Origin: UBA947 sp031550975
GTDB taxonomy: Bacteria; Cyanobacteriota; Vampirovibrionia; Gastranaerophilales; Gastranaerophilaceae
DNA: 64,000 nt
Assembly (NCBI GenBank): GCA_031550975.1
Contig: JAVBOC010000005.1
Span: 124,001-188,000, forward strand
Direction of reading: 5' to 3'
Positions 25,108 to 33,352 of this stretch are shown here, in pieces. Position 1 is the stretch's first letter, and every line of letters begins with the position of its first letter. A model generated the notes under the pieces. The model had not been told where the DNA came from, did not search any database, and saw only the letters and a program-made list of their open reading frames with translations. A program made the translations under genes and the position numbers.

Positions 25108-26565
25108 TTAGCCCTTCTTGAACAAATTTGGTTCATGGCTGTCTCTGCCGCCAACATTTAAGAGCTTGAATTCATCAATAATATTATTTGTTGTGACAAT
25201 TTCATCCGCCCTGACATTGTTTTCTGAAATAGGATATGCCATATGGTATCTTTCGGTAGTCTGAATTAAACCGTTAGAGCGTCTTATAAAATCAGCCGTT
25301 GCCTCTTTGGGGTTTTTGAAACATTGAAGCGTAAACGCAGGATGCGCAAAGCCAACTGAAATGTTTTCTTCTTTAGATAGCACTTTAATTAACTCATCAA
25401 AAGTCGGCTCGAATGAAACTATTATATTTTCTGATTCATCAAGTCTTGGAAAGAAAGTTCTGCAAACTTTTTCCACCTCTTGGTGGTTACGCGGAGCTTG
25501 AAAAACCATTTTATGTTTACCGCAAAGGCGTGTATTAAAATCAAACCAGCTTGGGGCAGATTTCCACTCGCTCATTAATGAATTGTAGAACTCATCACCC
25601 TCAAACGCGCTGATAGTATTTTTTATCTGTGCATAATTCAAAACTCTCCAATGCAGATTATATGAATAGTTTTCGTGTGGTTTTTTCAGGAAAAAACGCT
25701 CCATCTCTTCACGTGAAAATTTTGTTCCCAATATTTTTTCATTTAGTGCGTTTATTGTATTTTGTATCATATCACTTCGACTTTTTTGTAGGTTTTCAAT
25801 GAACGCATTGAGGGGTTTTGAATAAGGATTTATACAATGAACAAGTAGCTCCGAACATTGAAAAGGGTTTTTAAAACTCAATCCGAATTTTCTTGTATCA
25901 GGCTCACATCTGTGTATAAAATTCATCTCGACACCCGGTACGAATTTTATGTTCTTATATCTTTCCGGATTTGCAATGATTAATTCAAGTGCTTCTTTAA
26001 CAGCGCCAATCTCGTTATGATCTGTGAGGGCAAACAAGAATTTCTCACCGGTTTTTGCGAACAGTTTATCACCATACTCTGCAGCATCCCCTAAGATTGT
26101 TGACGTTTTTCCTGCTCCATCTGAATAGTTAGTATGTGAATGCAGATCAGCTCTAAAAATTCCTTTTTCGATATTTTCTGTGGTAGTATCGTAATTTTGT
26201 TTGGATAACTTGGGCAGAATATCGTGCAATTCTGTTTTTCCTACCACACATTCTAGTTGCTCCGGTTCAACTTTTCTCCCGAGTGCGGCACTCATGTCGT
26301 CTGCTAGAGTTTTAATATATTTAAAATCAAGTCTTTTTGGGAGCTCCGGTAGTTGAACCACCTGAGAGATTTGAGATACTTTAGGTTTTCTAAGTAATAG
26401 AGCCGCAACTCCGAGGCCGACTGCAAGCCCGCAGACACCATACTCAAGGGTACGAGAAGAATGCGAATTTTGAGATGGAAGCTTTGAAACCTCTACAGGC
26501 ATTTTACCTGTCCCTGCAAATGGTGTGTTTATAACTCTCGTATTTATAATGTTACTTACTCTCAC
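25108..26565 (-). CDS. PHP-domain metal-dependent phosphoesterase-like protein (FG-tagged)
   Basis: A 485-residue protein. The N-terminus ends in INTPFAGTGKMP (Phe 16), followed by a hydrophobic stretch GVCGLAVGLGVAALLLRK. The PHP domain has the metal-binding motifs RADLHSHTNYSDG, ALTDHNEIG, PGVEMN, VGFAHPAF and a final GGRDSH. PHP domains hydrolyse phosphoesters, but the inserted region (about 290-400) is unlike known PHP enzymes, so the substrate is open. GTG start with AAAGGA. It starts 3 nt after the upstream gene, which has a nucleotidyltransferase-like motif. Confidence 0.8.
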   Translation of the reverse strand: MRVSNIINTRVINTPFAGTGKMPVEVSKLPSQNSHSSRTLEYGVCGLAVGLGVAALLLRKPKVSQISQVVQLPELPKRLDFKYIKTLADDMSAALGRKVEPEQLECVVGKTELHDILPKLSKQNYDTTTENIEKGIFRADLHSHTNYSDGAGKTSTILGDAAEYGDKLFAKTGEKFLFALTDHNEIGAVKEALELIIANPERYKNIKFVPGVEMNFIHRCEPDTRKFGLSFKNPFQCSELLVHCINPYSKPLNAFIENLQKSRSDMIQNTINALNEKILGTKFSREEMERFFLKKPHENYSYNLHWRVLNYAQIKNTISAFEGDEFYNSLMSEWKSAPSWFDFNTRLCGKHKMVFQAPRNHQEVEKVCRTFFPRLDESENIIVSFEPTFDELIKVLSKEENISVGFAHPAFTLQCFKNPKEATADFIRRSNGLIQTTERYHMAYPISENNVRADEIVTTNNIIDEFKLLNVGGRDSHEPNLFKKG

Positions 26566-26568
26566 TCT

Positions 26569-27858
26569 TTATCCTTTCAGCACTTCAAGTAGTGGATCAT
26601 AGTGTGTGGAAATATCTTCTCTGGAGTTGTGGAAATATTTTAGAATTTCTGGATCTGCGGTATCCAAATCATTCGAACTTGCTTTGATTATTTGTTTGAC
26701 AAGCCTATAAATGTTGTTAATATTTGTGTGGTCAATATAACTATAACTCGAAAAATGATGATGCATGAAAAATTGGATTAATTTTAACAAAGGGAAAGGT
26801 TCACTATCCAAGCTATACTTCTGTTGAATATCAGCACGTGCTTTTAACTTTGGTTTCAGATAACCTGTTGCAAGTCTTTTTTTTAACGCACCTGTTTGAG
26901 TAACATTTGAAAGTTGAGCAAAGGTCGATTTTTTTAAGAAATTCCAAAACGGATCTGATTCAGAACTTAAATTATCAAATAAAACCTCAACAAAAAATGC
27001 AAAGTTCTTCGCGTTCTCTTTTGGGGTATATTCATATCGCCCAAATGATCTTGCAAGATCTATGTTAAACTCGGCTGCTTTTATTGGCTCTGTTACTTCC
27101 GAGTTGCTTTTCAATTTTTCGTAATATTGGATACCTTTAGCATTTTTGCTATGGAGCATTTCTTCTGTTTTTCTATCTAAAAGATTTAAGTTACTGGTTA
27201 AGCCATCCAGTGTCGTAACATGCGGGAATGTATTGGGGTGATTGAGTCCAACTAATCTTTGGTCGAGCCTCTCCCAAAGTCCAGCTTTGAACTTATTGCA
27301 GATGTCATCATCACACCAAATTGACAGATAAGGATTGCCTCGCAACAGTACATATGCTTTATCTAAATCGCTTCCTGGGAAAGCCTTCCCCAGTGCAGCA
27401 GAACAAGTAGGATCAATTCCCCAGGAAATAATGTCAAATTTATTGTTAATCACAGATTCTGCATTTAAATCTCTTGAAATCCCTTGAATTGTATCTCTAA
27501 AATGTTTAATCATATTGCCAGAGACTACTCCAAGATCAGGAAATCCTGTCAGTTGTCTAAAGCAAGTAACAAAAATATGCTTGGCTGCAGGACTGCTGAT
27601 TTTATCTAAAAACTCATAATTTTCTTGTCGTATTATCTTGTTATTTGTGGTGAGATGATCGTCATGGACGTCAAAGTATTTTGCGTTTCGCAATAAATTC
27701 CATTGCGAAATTATATCCCCCATATCTCTAATAACTCTTTGTGGCATTCTTACAGGTGTCCCTGCAAATGCCATCGGCTTTTTATGCGCAACCCAATTAT
27801 AATCCAACGCAGCAGGACTTCTATTAATTCCTAATCCTTCACAAACACTAATCCTCAT
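26569..27858 (-). CDS. Unknown protein with a nucleotidyltransferase-like motif (FG-tagged)
   Basis: A 429-residue protein not matched to a family. The N-terminus carries KPMAFAGTPVRMP (Phe 31), very like the AFAGT-type tag of the next gene. Near residue 160 the stretch AALGKAFPGSDLDKAYVLL has the G-S-D-x-D shape seen in polymerase-beta-type nucleotidyltransferases; the rest is helical. The ATG at 27858 is preferred over a TTG at 27876; TTTAAT ends 6 nt before it. It is 33 nt after purD and cotranscription with the PHP gene is likely. Confidence 0.68.
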   Translation of the reverse strand: MRISVCEGLGINRSPAALDYNWVAHKKPMAFAGTPVRMPQRVIRDMGDIISQWNLLRNAKYFDVHDDHLTTNNKIIRQENYEFLDKISSPAAKHIFVTCFRQLTGFPDLGVVSGNMIKHFRDTIQGISRDLNAESVINNKFDIISWGIDPTCSAALGKAFPGSDLDKAYVLLRGNPYLSIWCDDDICNKFKAGLWERLDQRLVGLNHPNTFPHVTTLDGLTSNLNLLDRKTEEMLHSKNAKGIQYYEKLKSNSEVTEPIKAAEFNIDLARSFGRYEYTPKENAKNFAFFVEVLFDNLSSESDPFWNFLKKSTFAQLSNVTQTGALKKRLATGYLKPKLKARADIQQKYSLDSEPFPLLKLIQFFMHHHFSSYSYIDHTNINNIYRLVKQIIKASSNDLDTADPEILKYFHNSREDISTHYDPLLEVLKG

Positions 27859-27891
27859 AGGCAAATTAAAACGCAAACCGAAACTTTTTTG

Positions 27892-28995
27892 CTAGTCCTT
27901 TTGGCTAATTTCTATATCATTTCTGTAATATTTCTTTTTCATCTGAATCTTATCTGCAAAATCTTTTAGAATAGGGAATGGGTCTTTTGCATTAGTGCAA
28001 AGTGAAAGCACTCGTCCGCCATTAGAATATAGTTTGCCGTTTTCTGTTTTTACACCAGCGTGGTAAATTTTTGTTTGAGAATTTTCGGGGTATGTTATTT
28101 CATCCCCAATAATTGGTTTTTCCGGATAACCTTGCGCTGCAACGACAAGACACGCGCTGTAATCTTCTCTATATTCTAATTTAACTTCATCTAGTTTTTG
28201 CGCTAATGCTGCTTGCAAAATTGACAGAAAGTCTGTTTTTAAATGTGTCAGAATCGCCTGTGCTTCCGGGTCACCGAGCCGAACATTGTATTCTAAAACA
28301 TACCAATCCTCACGCGTCCAGATTAAACCCGAATAAATAAATCCTACAAAATCTGCTTTTTCATGCAATAAGGCATTTTCTAATTGCTTTAAATATTTGT
28401 CGAGCTTTTCTTGTTGAATAGAGGTCAAATCCACCGGGCAATATGCTCCCATCCCGCCGGTGTTTGGGGAATTCGGGTCCGCGCTCAAGCGTTTAAAATC
28501 GCGTGCAGAAACAAAATTCAACAAAGTTTTCCCATCAAAAAGCGACATCACAGAGATTTCTTCGCCCTCAAGATATTCTTCATAAAAACAATCGTTCGGG
28601 ATTTCAACGGGCGCGTTTTCATAAATGATTTTTACCCCTTTGCCCTCGCAAAGCCCGTCGCATTTTTTTACGACCGGGTAGGATTCGACTTTTTCCAAGA
28701 CGCGTGCATTCTTTATCCCGTGTCTGTCCATAAATTCTTTAGCAAATAATTTTGAACCCTCTAACCGTGCCCATTTTTTGTTCACTCCGATGCAAGGAAT
28801 ATTTTTAGCACGAAATTCATCAGCAAGCCCTTCGCATAAAGGTTTTTCAGGGCCGAAAATCACAAGGTCAAAACCAAATCCTGATGGCTCGGCATAAACG
28901 ATAACCTTGTTTCCAACTGAAACCGCATCCGCAATCGCCTGCTCGCGCGCGCCGGAGCCATAAACTAATATTTTCAGTCCGTTTTCTTTTGCCAT
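27892..28995 (-). CDS. purD: Phosphoribosylamine-glycine ligase (GAR synthetase)
   Basis: A 367-residue ATP-grasp enzyme for the second step of purine synthesis. The N-domain begins LKILVYGSGAREQAIADA, a shortened form of the usual G-x-G-G-R-E-H-A start. ATP-grasp motifs are VVKKCDGLCEGKGVKI, the NTGGMGAYCP loop and YNVRLGDPEAQAIL. It is about 50 residues shorter than most PurD. The ATG at 28995 is preceded by TATAAT ending 7 nt upstream and by no ribosome site, suggesting a leaderless mRNA. A degenerate second copy lies at 38410. Confidence 0.92.
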   Translation of the reverse strand: MAKENGLKILVYGSGAREQAIADAVSVGNKVIVYAEPSGFGFDLVIFGPEKPLCEGLADEFRAKNIPCIGVNKKWARLEGSKLFAKEFMDRHGIKNARVLEKVESYPVVKKCDGLCEGKGVKIIYENAPVEIPNDCFYEEYLEGEEISVMSLFDGKTLLNFVSARDFKRLSADPNSPNTGGMGAYCPVDLTSIQQEKLDKYLKQLENALLHEKADFVGFIYSGLIWTREDWYVLEYNVRLGDPEAQAILTHLKTDFLSILQAALAQKLDEVKLEYREDYSACLVVAAQGYPEKPIIGDEITYPENSQTKIYHAGVKTENGKLYSNGGRVLSLCTNAKDPFPILKDFADKIQMKKKYYRNDIEISQKD

Positions 28996-29002
28996 ATGAA
29001 TA

Positions 29003-29008
29003 ATTATA
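29003..29008 (-). promoter_or_regulatory. -10 hexamer of purD, likely leaderless
   Basis: TATAAT on the minus strand leaves 7 nt (TATTCAT) before the purD ATG at 28995. No good -35 was found. Confidence 0.4.
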
Positions 29009-29079
29009 ACCAAAATATAAACATCTTTTCTTTTTTGAATTTTTATGGTACAGTAGTTTTTTAACATAAGGACTCGGGA

Positions 29080-29328
29080 ATGAAAATTACGGCAATTGCT
29101 AGAACTGTTAAAAATAATGCAAAGATTGTCCTATCAAGGTCAAAGGCAAGATGCTTGCGAGAGCTGAATCTTTTGGGAGAGAAATCAGCTGAACTACAGA
29201 CTACGAACCTTTCTTGGCAGGAGAATCCTGAGGACAGCATGAGATTGGCTATGCTAAATGATAAGCTCAGCGCTGCTTGGTGCGCTTATAACGCAAAAAC
29301 CATTTTGCGTCGTCACAGTCATAATTAG
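29080..29328 (+). CDS. Small basic protein of unknown function
   Basis: An 82-residue, Lys/Arg-rich, mostly helical protein (VKNNAKIVLSRSKARCLREL; KLSAAWCAYNAKTILRR). AAGGACTCGGGA lies before the ATG. It sits on the opposite strand between purN and purD and overlaps the end of purN by 4 nt. No family recognised; coding status rests on the ribosome site and a fit with gene spacing. Confidence 0.5.
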   Translation: MKITAIARTVKNNAKIVLSRSKARCLRELNLLGEKSAELQTTNLSWQENPEDSMRLAMLNDKLSAAWCAYNAKTILRRHSHN

Positions 29329-29924
29329 TGACTGCCGCAGCCGCTGCAACCGCCATGCCCGCCGCAACCCTGACGCGGTCCTCCAAGTAAGTCTGAGAAA
29401 TCAAAGACTTCGTCGTTTAATAGTTTTTCGATAACAACAGGGTAGAGCGCGTGTTCAATCTTGTGGATTTCTGTTTCAAACTCGTCAAATTTTGTTAAAT
29501 TCCCGATTAAAACGGGATATTGTGCGATGATTTTTCCGCAGTCAACATCGTTTTCAACCCAATGAACAGTTACCCCGCTGACTTTTACCCCCGCTAAATA
29601 AGCACGTTTAATTGCGTCTTTTCCTTTAAATGCCGGCAGCAAAGACGGATGAATATTCACAAAGCTGCCAAGCTCCAAAACTTCCGGCGGTAAAATCCGC
29701 ATGTAGCCGGCGAGTGCGATTAAATCAAACTTATTTTCACTAAAATATTCAAAGTTTTTTTCGAGTGGCAAATAAATAGCTTCGACTCCGAGCCGCTTTG
29801 CGCGCTCTAGGATATAAGCGTCTTCAATGTCTGAAATACATGTGATTTCGACATCTTTTAAATGGTTTACGATAGCTTCAAAATTGCTGCCGTTACCCGA
29901 CCCCATTACGGCAAGTTTTTTCAC
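29325..29924 (-). CDS. purN: Phosphoribosylglycinamide formyltransferase with Cys/Gly/His-rich tail
   Basis: A 199-residue enzyme that transfers the formyl group from 10-formyl-THF to GAR. Motifs are LAVMGSGNGSNFEAIV, the AGYMRILP segment, then NIHPSLLPAFKGKDAI and VHWVENDVDCGKIIAQ, with the catalytic Asn-His-Asp set. The last ~15 residues, GPRQGCGGHGGCSGCGSH, form an unusual Cys/Gly/His-rich tail absent from ordinary PurN and able to bind a metal. Its start overlaps the purM stop by 4 nt. Confidence 0.93.
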   Translation of the reverse strand: MKKLAVMGSGNGSNFEAIVNHLKDVEITCISDIEDAYILERAKRLGVEAIYLPLEKNFEYFSENKFDLIALAGYMRILPPEVLELGSFVNIHPSLLPAFKGKDAIKRAYLAGVKVSGVTVHWVENDVDCGKIIAQYPVLIGNLTKFDEFETEIHKIEHALYPVVIEKLLNDEVFDFSDLLGGPRQGCGGHGGCSGCGSH

Positions 29925-30844
29925 AGTTCCCTCACTGTACCGAGAATAAACGGTTCAAATTCTGCTGTGATTTCAAGGATTTTAGCGGCGTCTTCTTGGG
30001 CTGCAATTATGCAGAACCCGACTCCGCAGTTGAAAACTTCCCAGATTTCATCACCGATTAGTCTTTCCAAGCTTCGATAAATCATCATGCCTGGGATTGA
30101 GCCAACATCTAATGAAGCGTCAAATCCTGGTGGTATGGCGCGCATCAGGTTATTGTAAATCCCTCCGCCTGTGATGTGTGCGGCGGATTTAACGAGTCCT
30201 TTTTCCCAGAGTTTGCGCATAACGCTGTAATAAACGCATGTCGGTTTTAAGCAGGCTTCAAACTCGCTGTCTGTTAGGCGGCCTTCGTCGTATAATTTTC
30301 GCACCAAAGTAAAGCCGTTTGCATGGATTCCTGAAGATTTAAGTCCTATAATGGTATCTCCATTTTTTACCATACTAGTCCCTAGTCTCTTGTCTCTGGT
30401 TCCTAACCCGGTTACGAATCCGCAGATATCAATTTTACCCTCCTGCAAAATATGCGGGAGTTCGGAGGTTTCACCGCTTGCTAAGATACAATTATATTTG
30501 AATAATTCGTGTTTTAATTCAAGAACAATTTTTGAAATCACGTCGCTGTCGAGTTTATGTACCGCAATGTAATCCACAAATAAGACGGCTTTTGCGTCCT
30601 GTGTTGCAAGGTCGTTGAGGTTTGCCGCGACCAAATCAACCGCGATTGTGTTATAGAGTTTGCGCTCAAGCAGCGGAATAATCTTTGAGCCAATCCCGTC
30701 GCAGCAGGTGACTAATTTAACTCCGTCGGCTTCGACAGCTCCCGCAAATCTGTCGAGTTCCTTTTTGTTGGCACCAAACAGTTTGATATCAAGGCTGGTT
30801 GCCTCGTCAATATTTACCCCGGATTGTTTATAAAGTTCGCTCAT
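29921..30844 (-). CDS. purM: Phosphoribosylformylglycinamidine cyclo-ligase (AIR synthetase)
   Basis: A 307-residue enzyme that closes the imidazole ring in purine synthesis, somewhat shorter than the usual 330-350. Features are YKQSGVNIDEA at the start, VTCCDGIGSKIIPLLERK, then LASGETSELPHIL and LKSSGIHANGFTLVRKLYDE, and AAHITGGGIYNNLMRAIP. The ATG at 30844 lacks a ribosome site; TAAAAT ends 7 nt upstream. A repeat-like segment (30382-30404) encodes RDKRLGTS within a variable loop. It is coupled to purN. Confidence 0.93.
   Translation of the reverse strand: MSELYKQSGVNIDEATSLDIKLFGANKKELDRFAGAVEADGVKLVTCCDGIGSKIIPLLERKLYNTIAVDLVAANLNDLATQDAKAVLFVDYIAVHKLDSDVISKIVLELKHELFKYNCILASGETSELPHILQEGKIDICGFVTGLGTRDKRLGTSMVKNGDTIIGLKSSGIHANGFTLVRKLYDEGRLTDSEFEACLKPTCVYYSVMRKLWEKGLVKSAAHITGGGIYNNLMRAIPPGFDASLDVGSIPGMMIYRSLERLIGDEIWEVFNCGVGFCIIAAQEDAAKILEITAEFEPFILGTVREL
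30382..30404 (-). repeat. Short repeat, family D (copy inside purM)
   Basis: On the minus strand AGGAACCAGAGACAAGAGAC, then TAG, matches 19 of 23 positions of the intergenic segment at 4964-4986. The protein length at this loop is the same as in ordinary PurM, so it is not a simple insertion. Confidence 0.4.
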
Positions 30845-30851
30845 GCGTATT

Positions 30852-30857
30852 ATTTTA
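30852..30857 (-). promoter_or_regulatory. -10-like hexamer of purM, likely leaderless
   Basis: TAAAAT on the minus strand, 7 nt before the ATG of purM. No -35 recognised. Confidence 0.35.
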
Positions 30858-30901
30858 TTACAAAAAGTAACAAAAGAACAGTATGCTAACAAAAATAATC
30901 C

Positions 30902-30930
30902 TTTACGACTTTTGAAATCTGTGTTATATT
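30902..30930 (+). promoter_or_regulatory. Putative promoter of the two small FG-tagged genes
   Basis: TTTACG (30902-30907), a 17-nt spacer, and TATATT (30925-30930), about 33 nt before the first start. Confidence 0.45.
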
Positions 30931-30962
30931 TTGTAACTCGGGGAATAACTGGAGTAGAAATT

Positions 30963-31244
30963 ATGCAAATTCAGCGAATACAAGGACAAACGTCACCAAA
31001 ATTTGGCATTCACATGCCAGACCGTAAAGCGTTGAGAATAGCTGTATACGAGGCTCAAACAAAAAGATTGCAGTCACTCTACTCAACTTACTTAAATAAT
31101 CAGCACCAAATATATAATAAGCTGAATGATCCAAATGTTACATCTGCGGAAAAAACGACCTTAGCAACACAGCTTAACGCATTTTATATAAAATTCACAG
31201 CTGCTTTAAATAAGCTACATGAAGAAATGAACCCCAAAAAATAA
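30963..31244 (+). CDS. Small FG-tagged helical protein (93 aa)
   Basis: Unknown. It begins MQIQRIQGQTSPKFGIHMP with Phe 14 of the tag, then two or three amphipathic helices (AVYEAQTKRLQSLYSTYLNN; TLATQLNAFYIKFTAALNKL). GGAG lies upstream of the ATG. It is paired with the next gene, which has the same first seven residues (MQIQRIQ). It is the simplest form of the tag-plus-body layout seen in several proteins here. Confidence 0.65.
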   Translation: MQIQRIQGQTSPKFGIHMPDRKALRIAVYEAQTKRLQSLYSTYLNNQHQIYNKLNDPNVTSAEKTTLATQLNAFYIKFTAALNKLHEEMNPKK

Positions 31245-31258
31245 CCGAAAGGAAAGAC

Positions 31259-31531
31259 ATGCAAATTCAAAGAATACAAAGTACGCAACAATCGTTTGGG
31301 AGTAATAGGGCCTTAAGATCGTTAATTGACACTCCTTATTCCAAAGAGGCAAGCGCGCAATTAGGCAAACAATTAGAAACACTTCGTGGGCAGGCTAAAG
31401 TCTTGGGTAGAAAAACCAACCCAAATGCTAAGAGTGCTCTTGCCGCGGTAAACAGGCAAATTGCCGCTATAACAGCCCAACTCGATAATTGGAGCTTAAA
31501 GATACACAATACAGTTAAACATCATTATTAG
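31259..31531 (+). CDS. Small FG-tagged helical protein (90 aa)
   Basis: Begins MQIQRIQSTQQSFGSNRALR (Phe 13), then helices including QLGKQLETLRGQAKVLG and ALAAVNRQIAAITAQLDNW. AAAGGA lies upstream of the ATG. It is 14 nt after the previous small gene and its 3' end overlaps birA by 17 nt. Bodies of the pair are not clearly homologous beyond helix content, whereas the tags match. Function unknown. Confidence 0.65.
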   Translation: MQIQRIQSTQQSFGSNRALRSLIDTPYSKEASAQLGKQLETLRGQAKVLGRKTNPNAKSALAAVNRQIAAITAQLDNWSLKIHNTVKHHY

Positions 31532-32048
31532 TTAAAAAAAATTCGTTTAGCATTTTTTTTAAAAATATATCACAATCGACCGCTTTTGAAATTTCTAAAT
31601 TCAAGGCGGTTGTTTTTTGGTCAGAAACTTGTGATAGGGCTTCTGGCACTGCGTTTAAATTTACGCCCACGCCAAGCACAAGTCCTTTAAATTTATTCCC
31701 GCGGGTTGAGGTTTCACAAAGAATTCCTGCAATCTTTTTCCCGCCCACTAAAACATCATTCGGGTGTTTGATTTCCGGTTCAATGCCGTAGGTTTTTAAG
31801 ACTTCGCAAAGTGCTTGCGCCATTTTTAAAGTATAGCAGGAGTATTCGTCTTTAAAGGTATCTGATGGTTTTAAGATGATTGAGACAAATAAATTATCCC
31901 CGCCAAAATCCACCCATGAGCGCTCAAACTGACCGCGGCCGGCTGTTTGTCTGCCGGTGTGAATTACAGTTTTGTCTGCCAGCTGCTCTATGTTTTCCTT
32001 CGCGTAAGTGTTTGTTGAAGGTAGTTCATCAAAGTAGATTATTTCCAT
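31515..32048 (-). CDS. birA: Biotin-[acetyl-CoA carboxylase] ligase, catalytic domain only
   Basis: A 177-residue biotin-protein ligase. Present are the STN motif near residue 10 (LPSTNTYAKE), the biotin loop TAGRGQFERSW (usually GRGRxGR-W), KHPNDVLVGGKKIAGIL with the catalytic Lys, and VLGVGVNLNA. There is no N-terminal DNA-binding domain, so it is not a repressor, and it also lacks the C-terminal SH3-like domain, making it unusually short. No ribosome site; TAAAAT ends 6 nt before the ATG. Confidence 0.88.
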   Translation of the reverse strand: MEIIYFDELPSTNTYAKENIEQLADKTVIHTGRQTAGRGQFERSWVDFGGDNLFVSIILKPSDTFKDEYSCYTLKMAQALCEVLKTYGIEPEIKHPNDVLVGGKKIAGILCETSTRGNKFKGLVLGVGVNLNAVPEALSQVSDQKTTALNLEISKAVDCDIFLKKMLNEFFLTNNDV

Positions 32049-32054
32049 ATATCC

Positions 32055-32060
32055 ATTTTA
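32055..32060 (-). promoter_or_regulatory. -10 hexamer of birA, likely leaderless
   Basis: TAAAAT on the minus strand, followed by GGATAT and the ATG of birA. Confidence 0.4.
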
Positions 32061-32151
32061 ACTTGAAAATAAATTTTCAGCGTAATAAAATTGTTGCAGG
32101 GAAAGGGAGCATTCGATAAAACCTATAAAGCAAAGCAGATGCGAGCGTCTA

Positions 32152-32186
32152 GGTGGACAGATCCTGAATCAACTTCAGGATGACAA
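32152..32186. repeat. Palindromic intergenic repeat, family A (partial copy A3)
   Basis: A right-half copy reading GATCCTGAATCAACTTCAGG, then ATGACAA, upstream of the ATP synthase operon. The remainder of the 249-nt space between birA and atpB shows no clear promoter. Confidence 0.65.
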
Positions 32187-32297
32187 CCGAGCGAGTGCAT
32201 GACTCAATGAAAGCGACAATGAAAATGTCAGTGGGATTTGAAAGGTTTTGCAAAAGCGCTTCCGAAAAAGTCGTATGTTATATTAGAAAAGGGACAA

Positions 32298-32993
32298 ATG
32301 GAACATTGGGTGCAGAGCTTTAATATCGCAGGGCATGTAGTGTCTTTAAATATGGATACCTTGATTACCATGTGGCTTACTATGGCGCTGTTGTTAGTGC
32401 TGGCACTTGTTACAAACGCTAGAGTTTCTGTTGTTCCAAATAAATTGCAGATTATTGGCGAAGGGATTATTAACTACTTCGTTGATATCTCAAAGTCGAC
32501 TATGGGCGAAAGAGCGGCTTATCAGCACTCACCGTTGTTGCTGACGCTGTTTTTCTTTATCTTAACCGCAAACCTTGTAGGACAGCTTCCGTGGCATTTG
32601 ATCCACTTGCACCACGGGGAATTGGCCTCTCCAAACAATGATTTAAATATGACCGCAGCGATGGCGCTTGTTGTGTCTATTTATTATATTTTCTATGGCG
32701 TGAAGAAAAAAGGGTTCAAGTTCTTTTTCCACGGGATTAGTATGGACGGGATCATAATCTCACTTGTTGACCTGTTGGAGCACTTTGTGCGTCCGTTTTC
32801 GCTCGCGCTTCGACTTTTTGCAAACATTCTTGCCGGTGAAGTTTTAGTCTTCACCTTTGTAAGTTTGTGTGCATACGTATTACCATTACCGTTTATGCTG
32901 TTTGAATTATTTGTCGCGTTGATACAAGCACTTGTGTTTACGCTATTATCAACAGTATACATAGCAATGGCAGTACAAACCGAGGAACACTAA
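32298..32993 (+). CDS. atpB: ATP synthase F0 subunit a
   Basis: A 231-residue membrane subunit forming the proton half-channels. The C-terminal helix pair has the essential Arg in LALRLFANILAGEVL; the GIVINYF-like segment reads IIGEGIINYFVDISK. I place the start at ATG 32298 (AAAAGGGA upstream) rather than the in-frame TTG at 32238. It heads the operon a-c-b'-b-delta. No atpI precedes it. Confidence 0.94.
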   Translation: MEHWVQSFNIAGHVVSLNMDTLITMWLTMALLLVLALVTNARVSVVPNKLQIIGEGIINYFVDISKSTMGERAAYQHSPLLLTLFFFILTANLVGQLPWHLIHLHHGELASPNNDLNMTAAMALVVSIYYIFYGVKKKGFKFFFHGISMDGIIISLVDLLEHFVRPFSLALRLFANILAGEVLVFTFVSLCAYVLPLPFMLFELFVALIQALVFTLLSTVYIAMAVQTEEH

Positions 32994-33032
32994 AAAATAC
33001 TAAATAAAAATAAAAATAAAAAGGAGAACATT

Positions 33033-33281
33033 ATGACAGTAGAACAAGTAGTAGCACAAACTTCAGAAATGGCTAAACTAGGCGCAGGGATTGCAATTGG
33101 TTTTGGAGCAATCGGCGGAGGCTTAGGCCTTGGTATTGCAACAAAAGGTGTGTTAGATGCGATTTCAAGACAACCGGCAATCAAAGACACAGCGCTCGTT
33201 AACTTTCTAATCGGTGCGGGCCTTGCAGAAGCAACAGCGATTTATGCGCTTGTAGTAGCACTTCAATTGCTTGCAAAATAG
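33033..33281 (+). CDS. atpE: ATP synthase F0 subunit c
   Basis: An 82-residue two-helix proteolipid of the rotor ring. Helix 1 has IGGGLGLGIATKG; the polar loop is SRQPAIKD; helix 2 carries the ion-binding Glu in GLAEATAIYALVVAL. The helix-1 Gln and the Glu-Ser/Thr pair of sodium-binding rings are absent (Leu replaces Gln), so protons are the likelier coupling ion. AAAGGAG precedes the ATG. Confidence 0.96.
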   Translation: MTVEQVVAQTSEMAKLGAGIAIGFGAIGGGLGLGIATKGVLDAISRQPAIKDTALVNFLIGAGLAEATAIYALVVALQLLAK

Positions 33282-33352
33282 TGAATGGTGAGTTGTGAAT
33301 GGTGAATAGTTCGTTTAATTCGCTTCACTCATAAAATAACTCAAGGAGAAAA

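Noticed and set aside
30340..30420. Repeat insertion interrupting purM
   Set aside because: The loop has the same length as in ordinary PurM, and the flanking motifs are in frame; kept only as a possible sequence replacement.
33033..33281. Sodium-coupled ATP synthase c ring
   Set aside because: The helix-1 Gln and the Glu-Ser/Thr pair of sodium sites are missing.
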